Assembly: GCA_913045265.1 (NCBI GenBank)
Contig: CAJWQX010000051.1
Location: 1 to 19,632 of the forward strand
From: UBA11889 sp002313255
GTDB lineage: Bacteria > Pseudomonadota > Gammaproteobacteria > Pseudomonadales > Azotimanducaceae
DNA length: 19,632 bases
Reading direction: 5' to 3'
Shown piece by piece: positions 12,809 through 19,632 of this stretch. The notes under the pieces were generated by a model, which was not told the origin of the DNA, searched no databases, and saw nothing but the letters and a program-made list of their open reading frames with translations. The translations under genes and the position numbers were made by a program. Numbering within the stretch: position 1 is the stretch's first letter; every line of letters starts with the position of its first letter.

Positions 12809-13675
12809 TTAATTCGAGTCCTGCAGCATCTTGTCCACTTGCAAGAATGGGATTGCCCCTCCCGTGAATTGCGGCAACTTGCCATCCCACTTCTCGGCCA
12901 TTCGTAACTGAATGAGTTCGGGATTGGATTTCAAGGCAGCAGCCTCTCGCCGGATGGCTTCAGCACGTGCTATCGACTCCACCTCGGTCGTGTACGCTTC
13001 GGCATCGGCGGCCAACGTCCGCTCAGCCGCTGCCGCTTCTGCCTGCGTGACCCGTTTGATTTTTTCGTTTTCGGCTTTTAATGCATCCTGTTCTGCCCGG
13101 ACTTTTTCCTCAATCGATCGATTGAAATCGGCGGAGAATTGGAATTCTTCAATGGCCAAATTGGCAATAGCGATCGCGCCATTTAGTTCTTTTTCGGTCA
13201 GCGTTTCCGTCAAAAAGTTCTCGATTTGGGCTTGCATCGAGACCGTCACTTCAGCACGTCGGGTTACCAACTCCTCAGCCGTGAATTGCGCCGTAATCGC
13301 TTTGACCGATTCCGCAATGGCTGGTCTCAGAATCGCCGCGTGGACGACGGATCGGTTACCGACTTGCTGATACGTTCTGGGGACCAGCCCGGCTAGCAAA
13401 GAATACTGCAGCACGATCGTCGTATCGACCTGTTGCAAATCCTTTGAGGCTGCGCTACCCGGAACCCGCGCGGGTTGCAGCCGAATATCAATCTCCTCAA
13501 CGGTGTCAATGAATGGGATTTTGAAGTGAAACCCCTCCGCTAAAGGCGTCATGCTGACTTTGCCGAGACTTTTCTTGACACCCACATGCCCCGGATTTAC
13601 CACCACAAAACCCGCGTAAAACATCAACAATCCAATCAAAATAACAAATCCGAAGAGAATAGATTTAAAAGGCAT
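12809..13675 (-). CDS. SPFH/Band 7 (prohibitin-like) membrane protein
   Basis: A 288-residue protein with one N-terminal membrane anchor (about 5-26, ILFGFVILIGLLMFYAGFVVV). The Band 7/SPFH domain follows (about 27-200: NPGHVGVKKSLGKVSMTPLAEGFHFKIPFID, and VTVSMQAQIENFLTETL), then an Ala/Glu-rich coiled coil (about 185-245, EEKVRAEQDALKAENEKIKR to EAEA-like AADAEAYTTEVESIARAEA). Prohibitin-like SPFH proteins assemble into large rings at the inner membrane, and in bacteria often organise proteases or membrane domains. The size and order match prohibitin more than HflK/HflC or flotillin. ATG 13675 has a strong TAGGAGAG ribosome site. A 122-base gap follows the upstream TonB-C-like gene, so it may be transcribed separately. 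Confidence 0.92.
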   Translation of the reverse strand: MPFKSILFGFVILIGLLMFYAGFVVVNPGHVGVKKSLGKVSMTPLAEGFHFKIPFIDTVEEIDIRLQPARVPGSAASKDLQQVDTTIVLQYSLLAGLVPRTYQQVGNRSVVHAAILRPAIAESVKAITAQFTAEELVTRRAEVTVSMQAQIENFLTETLTEKELNGAIAIANLAIEEFQFSADFNRSIEEKVRAEQDALKAENEKIKRVTQAEAAAAERTLAADAEAYTTEVESIARAEAIRREAAALKSNPELIQLRMAEKWDGKLPQFTGGAIPFLQVDKMLQDSN

Positions 13676-13797
13676 TTACTTGCTCTCCTAACGTTCGGGC
13701 ATCAGCATAGGCTCGAGGTCGAACCGATACAACGATTACGCACCTGCGCCGGGATCCAATTTGGTTGCCGTCACAAACAGTCACGCATAATTTGCGT

Positions 13798-14466
13798 TTA
13801 AAACGTCCCCGTGAGCGTATAACCATCCCGCAATCCCTCAATCGAAAGTGCTTGGCCGTCAACTTTTAATGGTTCAAACCGGACTTGCCGAGCTCCACCT
13901 TTAATCATCTTGAACACCTGCGATTCCGTTAGATCGCTGTCGAGTAAATCAAGGTGAATATCTTCGACGCGGCCTCGATGCGTTATCGAAAACGAAAACC
14001 GTACCAACAACGAAGCCTCTGAGACGTCGGTACGGCCAGACCTAGAAGGTACTTTGATTGGCGTTATATAGAGACGCTTGCAAAGGTTTCTCGCCGTCAA
14101 TTGATCGCGCGACCAAGTTTTCAGGGCGCAAGTTCCGTCCTTACATTGCAGGCATCGGGTCAAATAGTCGGCTCGGTGTTTGCGGATGTCCTTAAGCACC
14201 TCGGTTTTGAGTTCGGCGTACTCGCACCCAACAATGTCGACGTGCGCAATTGGCCAACTCCCACATTGGTTGACGGCGCTCACCCTAACCTCTTCAACAT
14301 CGCGTGCGTAAGCATCGTCACTATCCGTTGACGCGGCAAAACTATCTGTGCCGCTAATCGAACAAAAGAGGAAATACCAAAGACAACGCAAGAATCGTGA
14401 ACCTATTTTGGCACGACGCTTGCGAACGCAACCTAATCCACTGCCAATACCGCTTGGCCCGATCAA
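13798..14466 (-). CDS. secreted Cys-containing protein with TonB C-terminal-like domain
   Basis: About 222 residues. The N terminus is basic (RKRRAKIGSR) followed by a hydrophobic stretch (FLRCLWYFLFCSISGTDSFAAS), which looks like a Sec signal peptide or anchor. The middle region has several Cys (QCGSWP, VGCEYAE, RCLQCKDGTCALKTW, NLCKR) that could form disulfides in the periplasm. The C terminus, VRFSFSITHRGRVEDIHLDL through RQVRFEPLKVDGQAL, follows the TonB/AgmX-like C-terminal pattern (strand, Gly-x-Val, helix, F-x-P). TTG 14466 is taken as start because it overlaps the TGA of the preceding gene (TTGA). No in-frame ATG precedes the signal-like stretch, and TTG at 14388 is an alternative. 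Function unknown; coupling suggests it works with the beta-propeller lipoprotein. Confidence 0.7.
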   Translation of the reverse strand: MIGPSGIGSGLGCVRKRRAKIGSRFLRCLWYFLFCSISGTDSFAASTDSDDAYARDVEEVRVSAVNQCGSWPIAHVDIVGCEYAELKTEVLKDIRKHRADYLTRCLQCKDGTCALKTWSRDQLTARNLCKRLYITPIKVPSRSGRTDVSEASLLVRFSFSITHRGRVEDIHLDLLDSDLTESQVFKMIKGGARQVRFEPLKVDGQALSIEGLRDGYTLTGTF

Positions 14467-16508
14467 TGAGGCCCCGTCTGATTGAATGGATCATTCCAAA
14501 GCGCCGTCCAGACAAACTCGTCATTAACGTAATAAACGGCATCATCGTGCAGAACTGAGCGAACTCGTGATCCTCCCCAGCGCCCATTCGGATGATTCAC
14601 CGCCGATAAGTAACCCACCGCATTCAGCGACGAAGTCGTTGGATCGTCCTTGTCCCTGATTTCGAAGAGACGCAATTGTTGTTCTCGGCGATATCCCAGA
14701 CCATCGCCCCAATATGTCAATGTTAGCGGGATGGTAAATCGGTCAACATCGGCGACGTCACCAAGATAGGTGAAGGCGTGGCGGTCGTATCGTGCCTGCG
14801 AGTAGCTCCAATTGGCGTCCTCTCCCAGCGAGAGCGACCCCAGCGAATAAGGAGCATCGACGGCGGCGACATTGAAGAGTTCCAACTTAACAAAACCATC
14901 CTGGTCCGCGCCAAGGCCGAGGAGCAAATCATCGCCAATGGGATGCAAAAAATCTGAAAAACCAGTGACCTCCAACTCGCCAGAAAATTGAGGGTCCAGG
15001 GCATCGGTCAGATCCAATACGTACAACGGGTCGATGCGCTCAAACGTCACCAAGTACACTTTAGTTCCCAAGAACCTTACGCCGTACAAATCTTCGTCGG
15101 GCTTACCGATTGAGTCCGGATAGGTGGCATTGGGCAACGTCGCCACGGTCTCCAATTCGAGCGCGGTTGGCGACTTGCGCAACACAAAGAGCTGATGGTC
15201 CCACCGATCGCCTTCGGCCCCCGTCCACTTAGTCGTGACAACGCGTAAATCGCCCTGGAATTCGTTCAAACGAAAGTCCGCATTATTACCGCCGCTCAGG
15301 TAACCGTCGATTTTGCCCGAACCACCGTAGTCGAGACCTGCCGAGATGGAAAACCGATGCAACAAGGTTTTGTACTCTGTCGCCGCCCCAGTCACGTCAT
15401 CCGCGGCGATGTATTCCGCTTGGCTGAGATAGATCGCGTTCGGCGAAACGTAAAGGCCGTCGGTCGACTCGTTGTAACAAGCGGCTCTAACGATGCCAGG
15501 GTCCACCACGTTCACCGCCAGTATGACCGTGAGGGTTGGGTACCCGCGTTCTTCCGGGGCAAGTTCGTGGTTGGGATCCGTAACAAAGCAGTCTTCAGCA
15601 TCGAGCAAGACGACGTCAACGCCATTGACGGTCACTTTTGGCAACACATCGTCAATGGTCAAGGCATCAATCAGTGCGTCATTTTCCGCGATTTCGTCCT
15701 CGTTATCCGTGTAATTGATGAGACCCGGTATATCGGGTGTGTGGCGAACGACTAGGTAAATAAGATCGCCTACTTTGCGACTGTTCACGAACCCGCCTTC
15801 CACTTCCATGTCCCAGCTCTTGGTCGGAGATCCAGGATCGCTGACGTCATGAATCTCGACGCCAACGTGTTGCCGTTCCCAGGTCGAAAATTCCTCAAAT
15901 GCTCGACCCCAAATTCCCCACCAACCGGTACTATTAATCGTCGCCAGCTGGCCATCATCGATGTATAGGCCTTCGACGGTACGGTCATCGTCCAACGGAA
16001 TCGAGCCAGTTACAGTGACGCCGGCCGTATCAGGATTCGTCGCCAAGATACGAATCGACCGCCCGTCGTCAGACGGTACGGTCGAAGCCTCGTCAGCTGA
16101 TGCTGTCGACTCCGCATCGTCCTCCAAGATAAAACAACAAGCGAGGCCTCGCGTCGGAGCAATGTAAAGATGGTTGCCGTCGTACTTAACGTAATCGTGT
16201 TCGTCGACGCTGGCCTCCAGCGTGTATGTCGTGGTGTAACTTCCACCACCTCCGGAAGATGACTCGGCATCGGCTGAGGTAGCCGCGAGTGCCCTTGACT
16301 GCGCATTTTCCGCAAGCTTGGTTTTAAACCCTGTGCGGATCGACTCCAGCAACTGACTGTCTGAGGATACCGCCACCAGTAAACCGGGCGTTTCGACGGT
16401 AACCGGTGGAATCACGGGCGGTGTCACGCCACCGCTCGAGCCACCTCCACCGCACCCAGTAACTAACAGACCCATGAAAAACACGCTAAAGCGCCACAAC
16501 ATTTTCAT
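14463..16508 (-). CDS. secreted beta-propeller-domain lipoprotein
   Basis: About 681 residues. A lipoprotein signal is clear: MKMLWRFSVFFMGLLVTGC, with lipobox VTGC and lipidated Cys19, then a Gly/Ser linker (GGGGSSGG). The residue after Cys is Gly, consistent with outer-membrane sorting. The segment YTLEASVDEHDYVKYDGNHL, followed by YIAPTRG, matches the start of the secreted beta-propeller family (EADIVKxDGxxiY pattern). The repeated strands after it (GDLIYLVVRHTP, ISAGLDYGGSGKIDGYLSGG, LYGVRFLGTKVYLVTFERID, HPIGDDLLLGLGADQDG) look like propeller blades. No enzyme site is seen; a ligand-binding or scaffold role at the cell surface is likely. ATG 16508 is chosen for the signal peptide; ATG 16502 is equally possible, and an earlier in-frame ATG at 16544 would mask the signal. 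Confidence 0.88.
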   Translation of the reverse strand: MKMLWRFSVFFMGLLVTGCGGGGSSGGVTPPVIPPVTVETPGLLVAVSSDSQLLESIRTGFKTKLAENAQSRALAATSADAESSSGGGGSYTTTYTLEASVDEHDYVKYDGNHLYIAPTRGLACCFILEDDAESTASADEASTVPSDDGRSIRILATNPDTAGVTVTGSIPLDDDRTVEGLYIDDGQLATINSTGWWGIWGRAFEEFSTWERQHVGVEIHDVSDPGSPTKSWDMEVEGGFVNSRKVGDLIYLVVRHTPDIPGLINYTDNEDEIAENDALIDALTIDDVLPKVTVNGVDVVLLDAEDCFVTDPNHELAPEERGYPTLTVILAVNVVDPGIVRAACYNESTDGLYVSPNAIYLSQAEYIAADDVTGAATEYKTLLHRFSISAGLDYGGSGKIDGYLSGGNNADFRLNEFQGDLRVVTTKWTGAEGDRWDHQLFVLRKSPTALELETVATLPNATYPDSIGKPDEDLYGVRFLGTKVYLVTFERIDPLYVLDLTDALDPQFSGELEVTGFSDFLHPIGDDLLLGLGADQDGFVKLELFNVAAVDAPYSLGSLSLGEDANWSYSQARYDRHAFTYLGDVADVDRFTIPLTLTYWGDGLGYRREQQLRLFEIRDKDDPTTSSLNAVGYLSAVNHPNGRWGGSRVRSVLHDDAVYYVNDEFVWTALWNDPFNQTGPH

Positions 16509-16602
16509 TTCTCGATCCAGGCCGCTATGCATCCGACTATACAATAAGAATCAAAAAAATGGAGAAAGAATGGAATTTTTTCGTTCGACCCTCTGGGTCA
16601 AC

Positions 16603-17619
16603 TTAAGCGTCCTCGGCGTTGAGACGTTCGCGGACGCGTGGGACCACGTCTCGAAATAGTTTTTCTAAGCTATCGTTCATTTGTGCCGGTCGAATACCAG
16701 GAGGCGCCCCCCACGTGACCAAATCCGTCATACCAAATTGCATAATAAACTCGACCAGCGTTTCAACACAGCTATCAACGTCTCCGATGATCCAAGTTTG
16801 CGGAATACGATCACCTTCAGCTCCCATACCTTCACCACTTTCTTCAAAAAACCGTTGGTACAACTCCATCCGGTATCTTTCGGCGGCTCGAACCGAGGGC
16901 CAATCACGTTCGCGATCTTCTGTCACTAAAATTCCGCGGATCAAACCAATGCGATAGTCGTCTGGATGCCTGTCGGTGGCTCGAAGGGTACTCACCCAAT
17001 GATCAAAGGAGTCAGCGCGAAGCCCTTGTGGCAAGAGGTGCGCATCGAATCGGGCCGCGCGTTCGGCACCCGCCTTCGACATCGCCGCGATCCATAACGG
17101 TGGCCCTCCTGCCTGAACATAGCCGGGTCGAATAACGACGTCGTCGAATTGAAAGCGTTTGCCGTGATACGAAAATTTCTCGCCCACAAAACACCGTTGC
17201 AACACCTCGATACTCTCGTCCATCAACGAAACACGCCGCGACGCCGGAATCCCAAAACCGCGAAATTCGTGTGGTGCGTACCCCATACCCGCGCCAAGTT
17301 CGACGCGGCCGTTAGAGATCTGATCGAGAACGGCAAGATCCTCCGCCAATCGAACCGGGTGATTGAAGGGAAGCAAACAAATATCGGTAGAAAACCGGAC
17401 ATGGGTGGTACGGGCAGCCATGGCGCTCGCAACCGGTATCCAACTCGGTAAATACCCATCGTCAACGAAATGGTGCTCGGTAAACCAAACGATGTCAGCA
17501 CCGAGTCCGTCCAACCACGCCACTTGATCAAGCGCCTCAGCATACAGCTGTCGATCCGGTACGCCCGAATCGGGTGGATTCCGAAAGTCGTAGCAAACAC
17601 CAAATCGCGGTTCAAACAT
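16603..17619 (-). CDS. LLM-class (luciferase-like) flavin-dependent oxidoreductase
   Basis: A 338-residue bacterial-luciferase-like TIM barrel. Features: FGVCYDFRNP (6-15), the DIVWFTEHHF motif (42-51), THVRFSTDICLLPFNHPVRLAEDLAVLDQISNGRVELGAGMGY (about 72-114), LMDESIEVLQRCF (131-143), and the barrel end with GDVDSCVETLVEFIMQFGMTDLVTW. Members are FMN/FMNH2-dependent monooxygenases or F420-dependent dehydrogenases; sequence alone does not separate the two here. Start: ATG 17619, the ribosome site is weak. Downstream, 94 bases separate it from the beta-propeller gene, with a small GACCC/GGGTC hairpin near the stop. Upstream, 146 bases separate it from PhyH. Possible role: oxidation or oxygenation of an intermediate or of a xenobiotic; substrate unknown. 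Confidence 0.9.
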   Translation of the reverse strand: MFEPRFGVCYDFRNPPDSGVPDRQLYAEALDQVAWLDGLGADIVWFTEHHFVDDGYLPSWIPVASAMAARTTHVRFSTDICLLPFNHPVRLAEDLAVLDQISNGRVELGAGMGYAPHEFRGFGIPASRRVSLMDESIEVLQRCFVGEKFSYHGKRFQFDDVVIRPGYVQAGGPPLWIAAMSKAGAERAARFDAHLLPQGLRADSFDHWVSTLRATDRHPDDYRIGLIRGILVTEDRERDWPSVRAAERYRMELYQRFFEESGEGMGAEGDRIPQTWIIGDVDSCVETLVEFIMQFGMTDLVTWGAPPGIRPAQMNDSLEKLFRDVVPRVRERLNAEDA

Positions 17620-17765
17620 TGGTATACGAGCCGCCGTTCTCGACCGATACCAGTGCAGTTAATGTCCGGACAAACATAGCGTCAAGCACGCGAACGAATT
17701 CAACCGCAGCAAACATTCGAACCATTTTTATTCCTTTTATCAATGGCTTGTATGACTTTGTAGGG

Positions 17766-18959
17766 TTACTTAGCGGATTGCTTTGCCCGGGCTCGGCCCA
17801 CAGCGAGCGGGTGCATCACACCGGCGCCGGCAGGCCAAACGCCTGGTTCGGCCTTGACATGCCGACACAGATGCTGAGCGTGGGCACTCAGTGTCTCCCA
17901 GACCTCGTGCGGCATCGTCTTTGCCATGCCCGGACCACCCGACCACGGTGCCAAGTACTCCACGTTGGGCAATGCCCGTACCTCGCGCCCCACGTTAGGG
18001 GTGGCGCCGTGCCAGGCCCGGTTGTCTCGGAATACGCCGGCACCCGCCGACGCACCCACCAAGGTCGATAATCGCATCCACTCCGGTTCTTCTTTCGGTG
18101 TGGGTGGATTTTGTTGCGACGCGTGGGTCCCGGGAATTTGTCGAATGGGTCCATTTTCCCAGGTGAGGTCGCTCATCACGAAGTTAATCGTCACTACCGG
18201 GGGCGTGTGCTCAGCGATAAGGCGCCGCGTTGGGAGATCAAGTTCGCCGGTATCCTCATCTTTTCGCAATTCAATACCCAACGCTTCGGCCTGGGCCAGG
18301 CGACCCTCAGTCAGTTTCAACGAGTCGGCCAAATCGGAATGCAACCGCTGATATTCGATTGCTCCCGGTAAGCAAAGATCACCTCCGGCACCGCCGACGA
18401 GATAGTCCGACGAACCAAATATCGCTTTCAAAAGAGGCGTGGTCGTCGGTAAGTCAATCATCGAGGCCCAAACCGAATCGTGCAGTAACTGCCGCGACGC
18501 GGACGACGTACCGTAGCTGTAGCGGTGGGGTAGACGATTGGTTTCTGTCATGTACTTTCGCCCGGCCTTGCCGGGCACACTCAGGATTTCCTTCAGAACT
18601 CGCGCACAGCCCTCCCGAAACCGCTCGAGCTGCTCGGAATCTAAGAGATCGCGTACCACCACGAACCCGTCTCGAAAAAATATGCGGCGCGCCCGATCAA
18701 TCTCGTCAGGCGAACAAATCTCCAGACCCTTTATACCCGTATGTTCTTGCAGGTAATCCCGTAAGTTCTTCACCTCGGGGTCCTCGTAAATTCGCCGTTT
18801 CGGCGAGCGTGGATCGCCAGCAGCGAACCCAGGCCGGTCGATAAAATAGTCTCCGTCTTCATTGACTGTCTCGTTGGCGAGAGACTTTTCGTCCCAACCA
18901 ACGCTGGTTTCGCGATAGACGGTCATCGTCTTCAATTCGTCAATCACCGACGTTGTCAT
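17766..18959 (-). CDS. phytanoyl-CoA dioxygenase family protein (long N terminus)
   Basis: About 397 residues. The double-stranded beta-helix Fe(II)/2-oxoglutarate core is marked by H207 and D209 in RLHSDLADS, H317 in NRAWHGATPN, and a candidate 2-oxoglutarate-binding Arg at 325 in GREVRAL. The strands LIAEHTPPVVTINFVMSDLT and GPIRQIPGTHAS are typical of PhyH. The N-terminal 90 residues or so precede the usual DGFVVVRDLL start of the fold and are of unknown role. This protein has no HEAT extension, unlike the PhyH protein at 1619. ATG 18959 is preferred to ATG 18989 because GGAGG sits 7 bases upstream. The gene is divergent from the MFS gene, with 239 bases between the two starts. Confidence 0.9.
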   Translation of the reverse strand: MTTSVIDELKTMTVYRETSVGWDEKSLANETVNEDGDYFIDRPGFAAGDPRSPKRRIYEDPEVKNLRDYLQEHTGIKGLEICSPDEIDRARRIFFRDGFVVVRDLLDSEQLERFREGCARVLKEILSVPGKAGRKYMTETNRLPHRYSYGTSSASRQLLHDSVWASMIDLPTTTPLLKAIFGSSDYLVGGAGGDLCLPGAIEYQRLHSDLADSLKLTEGRLAQAEALGIELRKDEDTGELDLPTRRLIAEHTPPVVTINFVMSDLTWENGPIRQIPGTHASQQNPPTPKEEPEWMRLSTLVGASAGAGVFRDNRAWHGATPNVGREVRALPNVEYLAPWSGGPGMAKTMPHEVWETLSAHAQHLCRHVKAEPGVWPAGAGVMHPLAVGRARAKQSAK

Positions 18960-19198
18960 GAAGCTGCCTCCGACATGGGTGACCTGCACAAAGCCGCTAT
19001 TGTAGCCCGGTTATTTCGACCGAGACCCAAACATCCGCATCAGCGCCTTCTCAGAAACGCTCCATAAAAGCCCGAATAAGGACTCCCATTTAGCTCAAAT
19101 CTCTATCTAGGACTCAACGACACCAACGCCGAATAAGAGGCCCGATGTGACATCATGCATGCACCCAATCAAACTGCGACACCTGGCCGCCGAACGTC

Positions 19199-19632
19199 AT
19201 GTCCCAGTCGAACTCACTTCAAAATCGTAGTGATCGCGACCCGTTTTACGGCTGGGTAATGGTCGGTGTCGTTTTTATCCTAAGTGGGTTGGCGTTCGGT
19301 GCACTCGGATCGATCTCCGTATTCCTGAAGCCATTGGCTACCGAATTCGCGTGGACGAGGGCCCAGACTTCCTTGGGCTATACCGCCATCGCGTTGTCAT
19401 CCGCTCTGTTTGGCGTCGCCTGGGGATTTGTTGCAGATCGTTTTGGCACGCGTTGGTTTGGAGTGATCGCAGCCCTGGTCATGGCAGCGAGTCTATTCAT
19501 GCTCAGCAAGCAAACGAGCATCGTGCACTTTTACGCGTTCTACTTTATCTACGGCGCGTTTGGAAACGCCTTGGTCGGATCACCCCTATTTGCCAACGTA
19601 GCTTACTGGTTTCGCCAACAACCCGGGTTGGC
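19199..19632 (+). CDS. MFS transporter, N-terminal part (runs off right edge)
   Basis: About 144 residues are visible and no stop is reached. The start MSQSNSLQNRSDRDPFYGWVMV is followed by TM1 (about 17-38), then TM2 (about 57-76), ending in the MFS motif A loop GFVADRFGTRWFG. TM3 (about 86-103, GVIAALVMAASLFML) and TM4 (about 108-130, FYAFYFIYGAFGNALVG) follow, then ANVAYWFRQQPG, typical of monocarboxylate/oxalate-formate-like MFS porters. It probably carries organic acids across the inner membrane, plausibly the substrate of the neighbouring oxidative enzymes (inference). ATG 19199 lies a short distance after weak upstream sequence without a clear ribosome site. Confidence 0.85.
   Translation, partial: MSQSNSLQNRSDRDPFYGWVMVGVVFILSGLAFGALGSISVFLKPLATEFAWTRAQTSLGYTAIALSSALFGVAWGFVADRFGTRWFGVIAALVMAASLFMLSKQTSIVHFYAFYFIYGAFGNALVGSPLFANVAYWFRQQPGL

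Noticed and set aside
16545..16602. Possible terminator or promoter between the LLM and lipoprotein genes
   Set aside because: A 5-base GACCC/GGGTC stem is present, but the T tract is displaced and no -35/-10 pair with proper spacing could be found.
18230..18844. A 204-codon forward frame opposite the second PhyH gene
   Set aside because: Arg/Ser/Pro-rich shadow of a well-supported dioxygenase gene.
1..19632. CRISPR arrays, tRNA or rRNA genes, insertion sequences, phage attachment sites
   Set aside because: No regularly spaced repeats, no cloverleaf-like or rRNA-like sequence, and no transposase or integrase product was recognised on either strand.

Overview
The window looks like a chromosomal segment from a free-living or symbiotic proteobacterium. 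My best guess is an uncultured marine-type gammaproteobacterium, but this is inference from gene content (enoyl-CoA hydratases, phytanoyl-CoA dioxygenases, a thiolase/DUF35 pair, SDRs, a Ddn-like and a luciferase-like flavin enzyme, a lipoprotein with a Gram-negative style lipobox). No marker gene is present to fix the lineage. GC is moderate by eye. I see no rRNA, tRNA, CRISPR array, transposase or integrase.

Layout. (1) Positions 109-3199, + strand: two enoyl-CoA hydratase (ECH) family genes and a phytanoyl-CoA dioxygenase fused to HEAT repeats, joined by ATGA overlaps. (2) 3196-4484, - strand: two tandem DsbA-fold/HCCA-isomerase-like paralogues with a GTGA overlap. (3) 4531-6084, + strand: an acyl-CoA carboxylase carboxyltransferase subunit. 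(4) 6141-7025 (-) and 7099-7893 (+): two divergent SDR dehydrogenases, the first resembling the D-3-hydroxyacyl-CoA dehydrogenase domain of peroxisomal multifunctional enzyme 2. (5) 11172-7898, - strand: a tight five-gene operon in the order ECH, Cys-rich zinc-ribbon protein, Ddn-like flavin/deazaflavin oxidoreductase, thiolase-fold protein without the usual nucleophilic Cys, DUF35 partner. (6) 11173-11760: a 588-base non-coding stretch. (7) 11761-12704, + strand: two paralogous small membrane proteins, each with its own promoter-like sequence and its own near-identical terminator. (8) 13675-12809, - strand: an SPFH/prohibitin-like protein. (9) 16508-13798, - strand: a beta-propeller lipoprotein overlapping a secreted TonB-C-like protein. 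(10) 17619-16603, - strand: a luciferase-like monooxygenase. (11) 18959-17766, - strand: a second phytanoyl-CoA dioxygenase. (12) 19199 to the right edge, + strand: the start of an MFS transporter.

How it fits together. Positions 1-11200 and 16600-19632 read as a catabolic region for CoA-activated, probably branched, cyclic or isoprenoid/steroid-like acids. PhyH enzymes could hydroxylate near the CoA ester. ECHs, SDRs and the carboxylase could perform beta-oxidation-like steps, and the thiolase-fold/DUF35 pair could do C-C cleavage. The substrate cannot be read from the sequence. The middle segment (11.2-16.5 kb) is envelope related.

The most interesting points are the Cys-less thiolase/DUF35 pair (candidate side-chain aldolase), the PhyH-HEAT fusion, the duplicated small membrane gene cassette with its own regulatory ends, and the pairing of intact with active-site-degenerate paralogues (ECH1/ECH2 and the two HCCA-isomerase-like genes).
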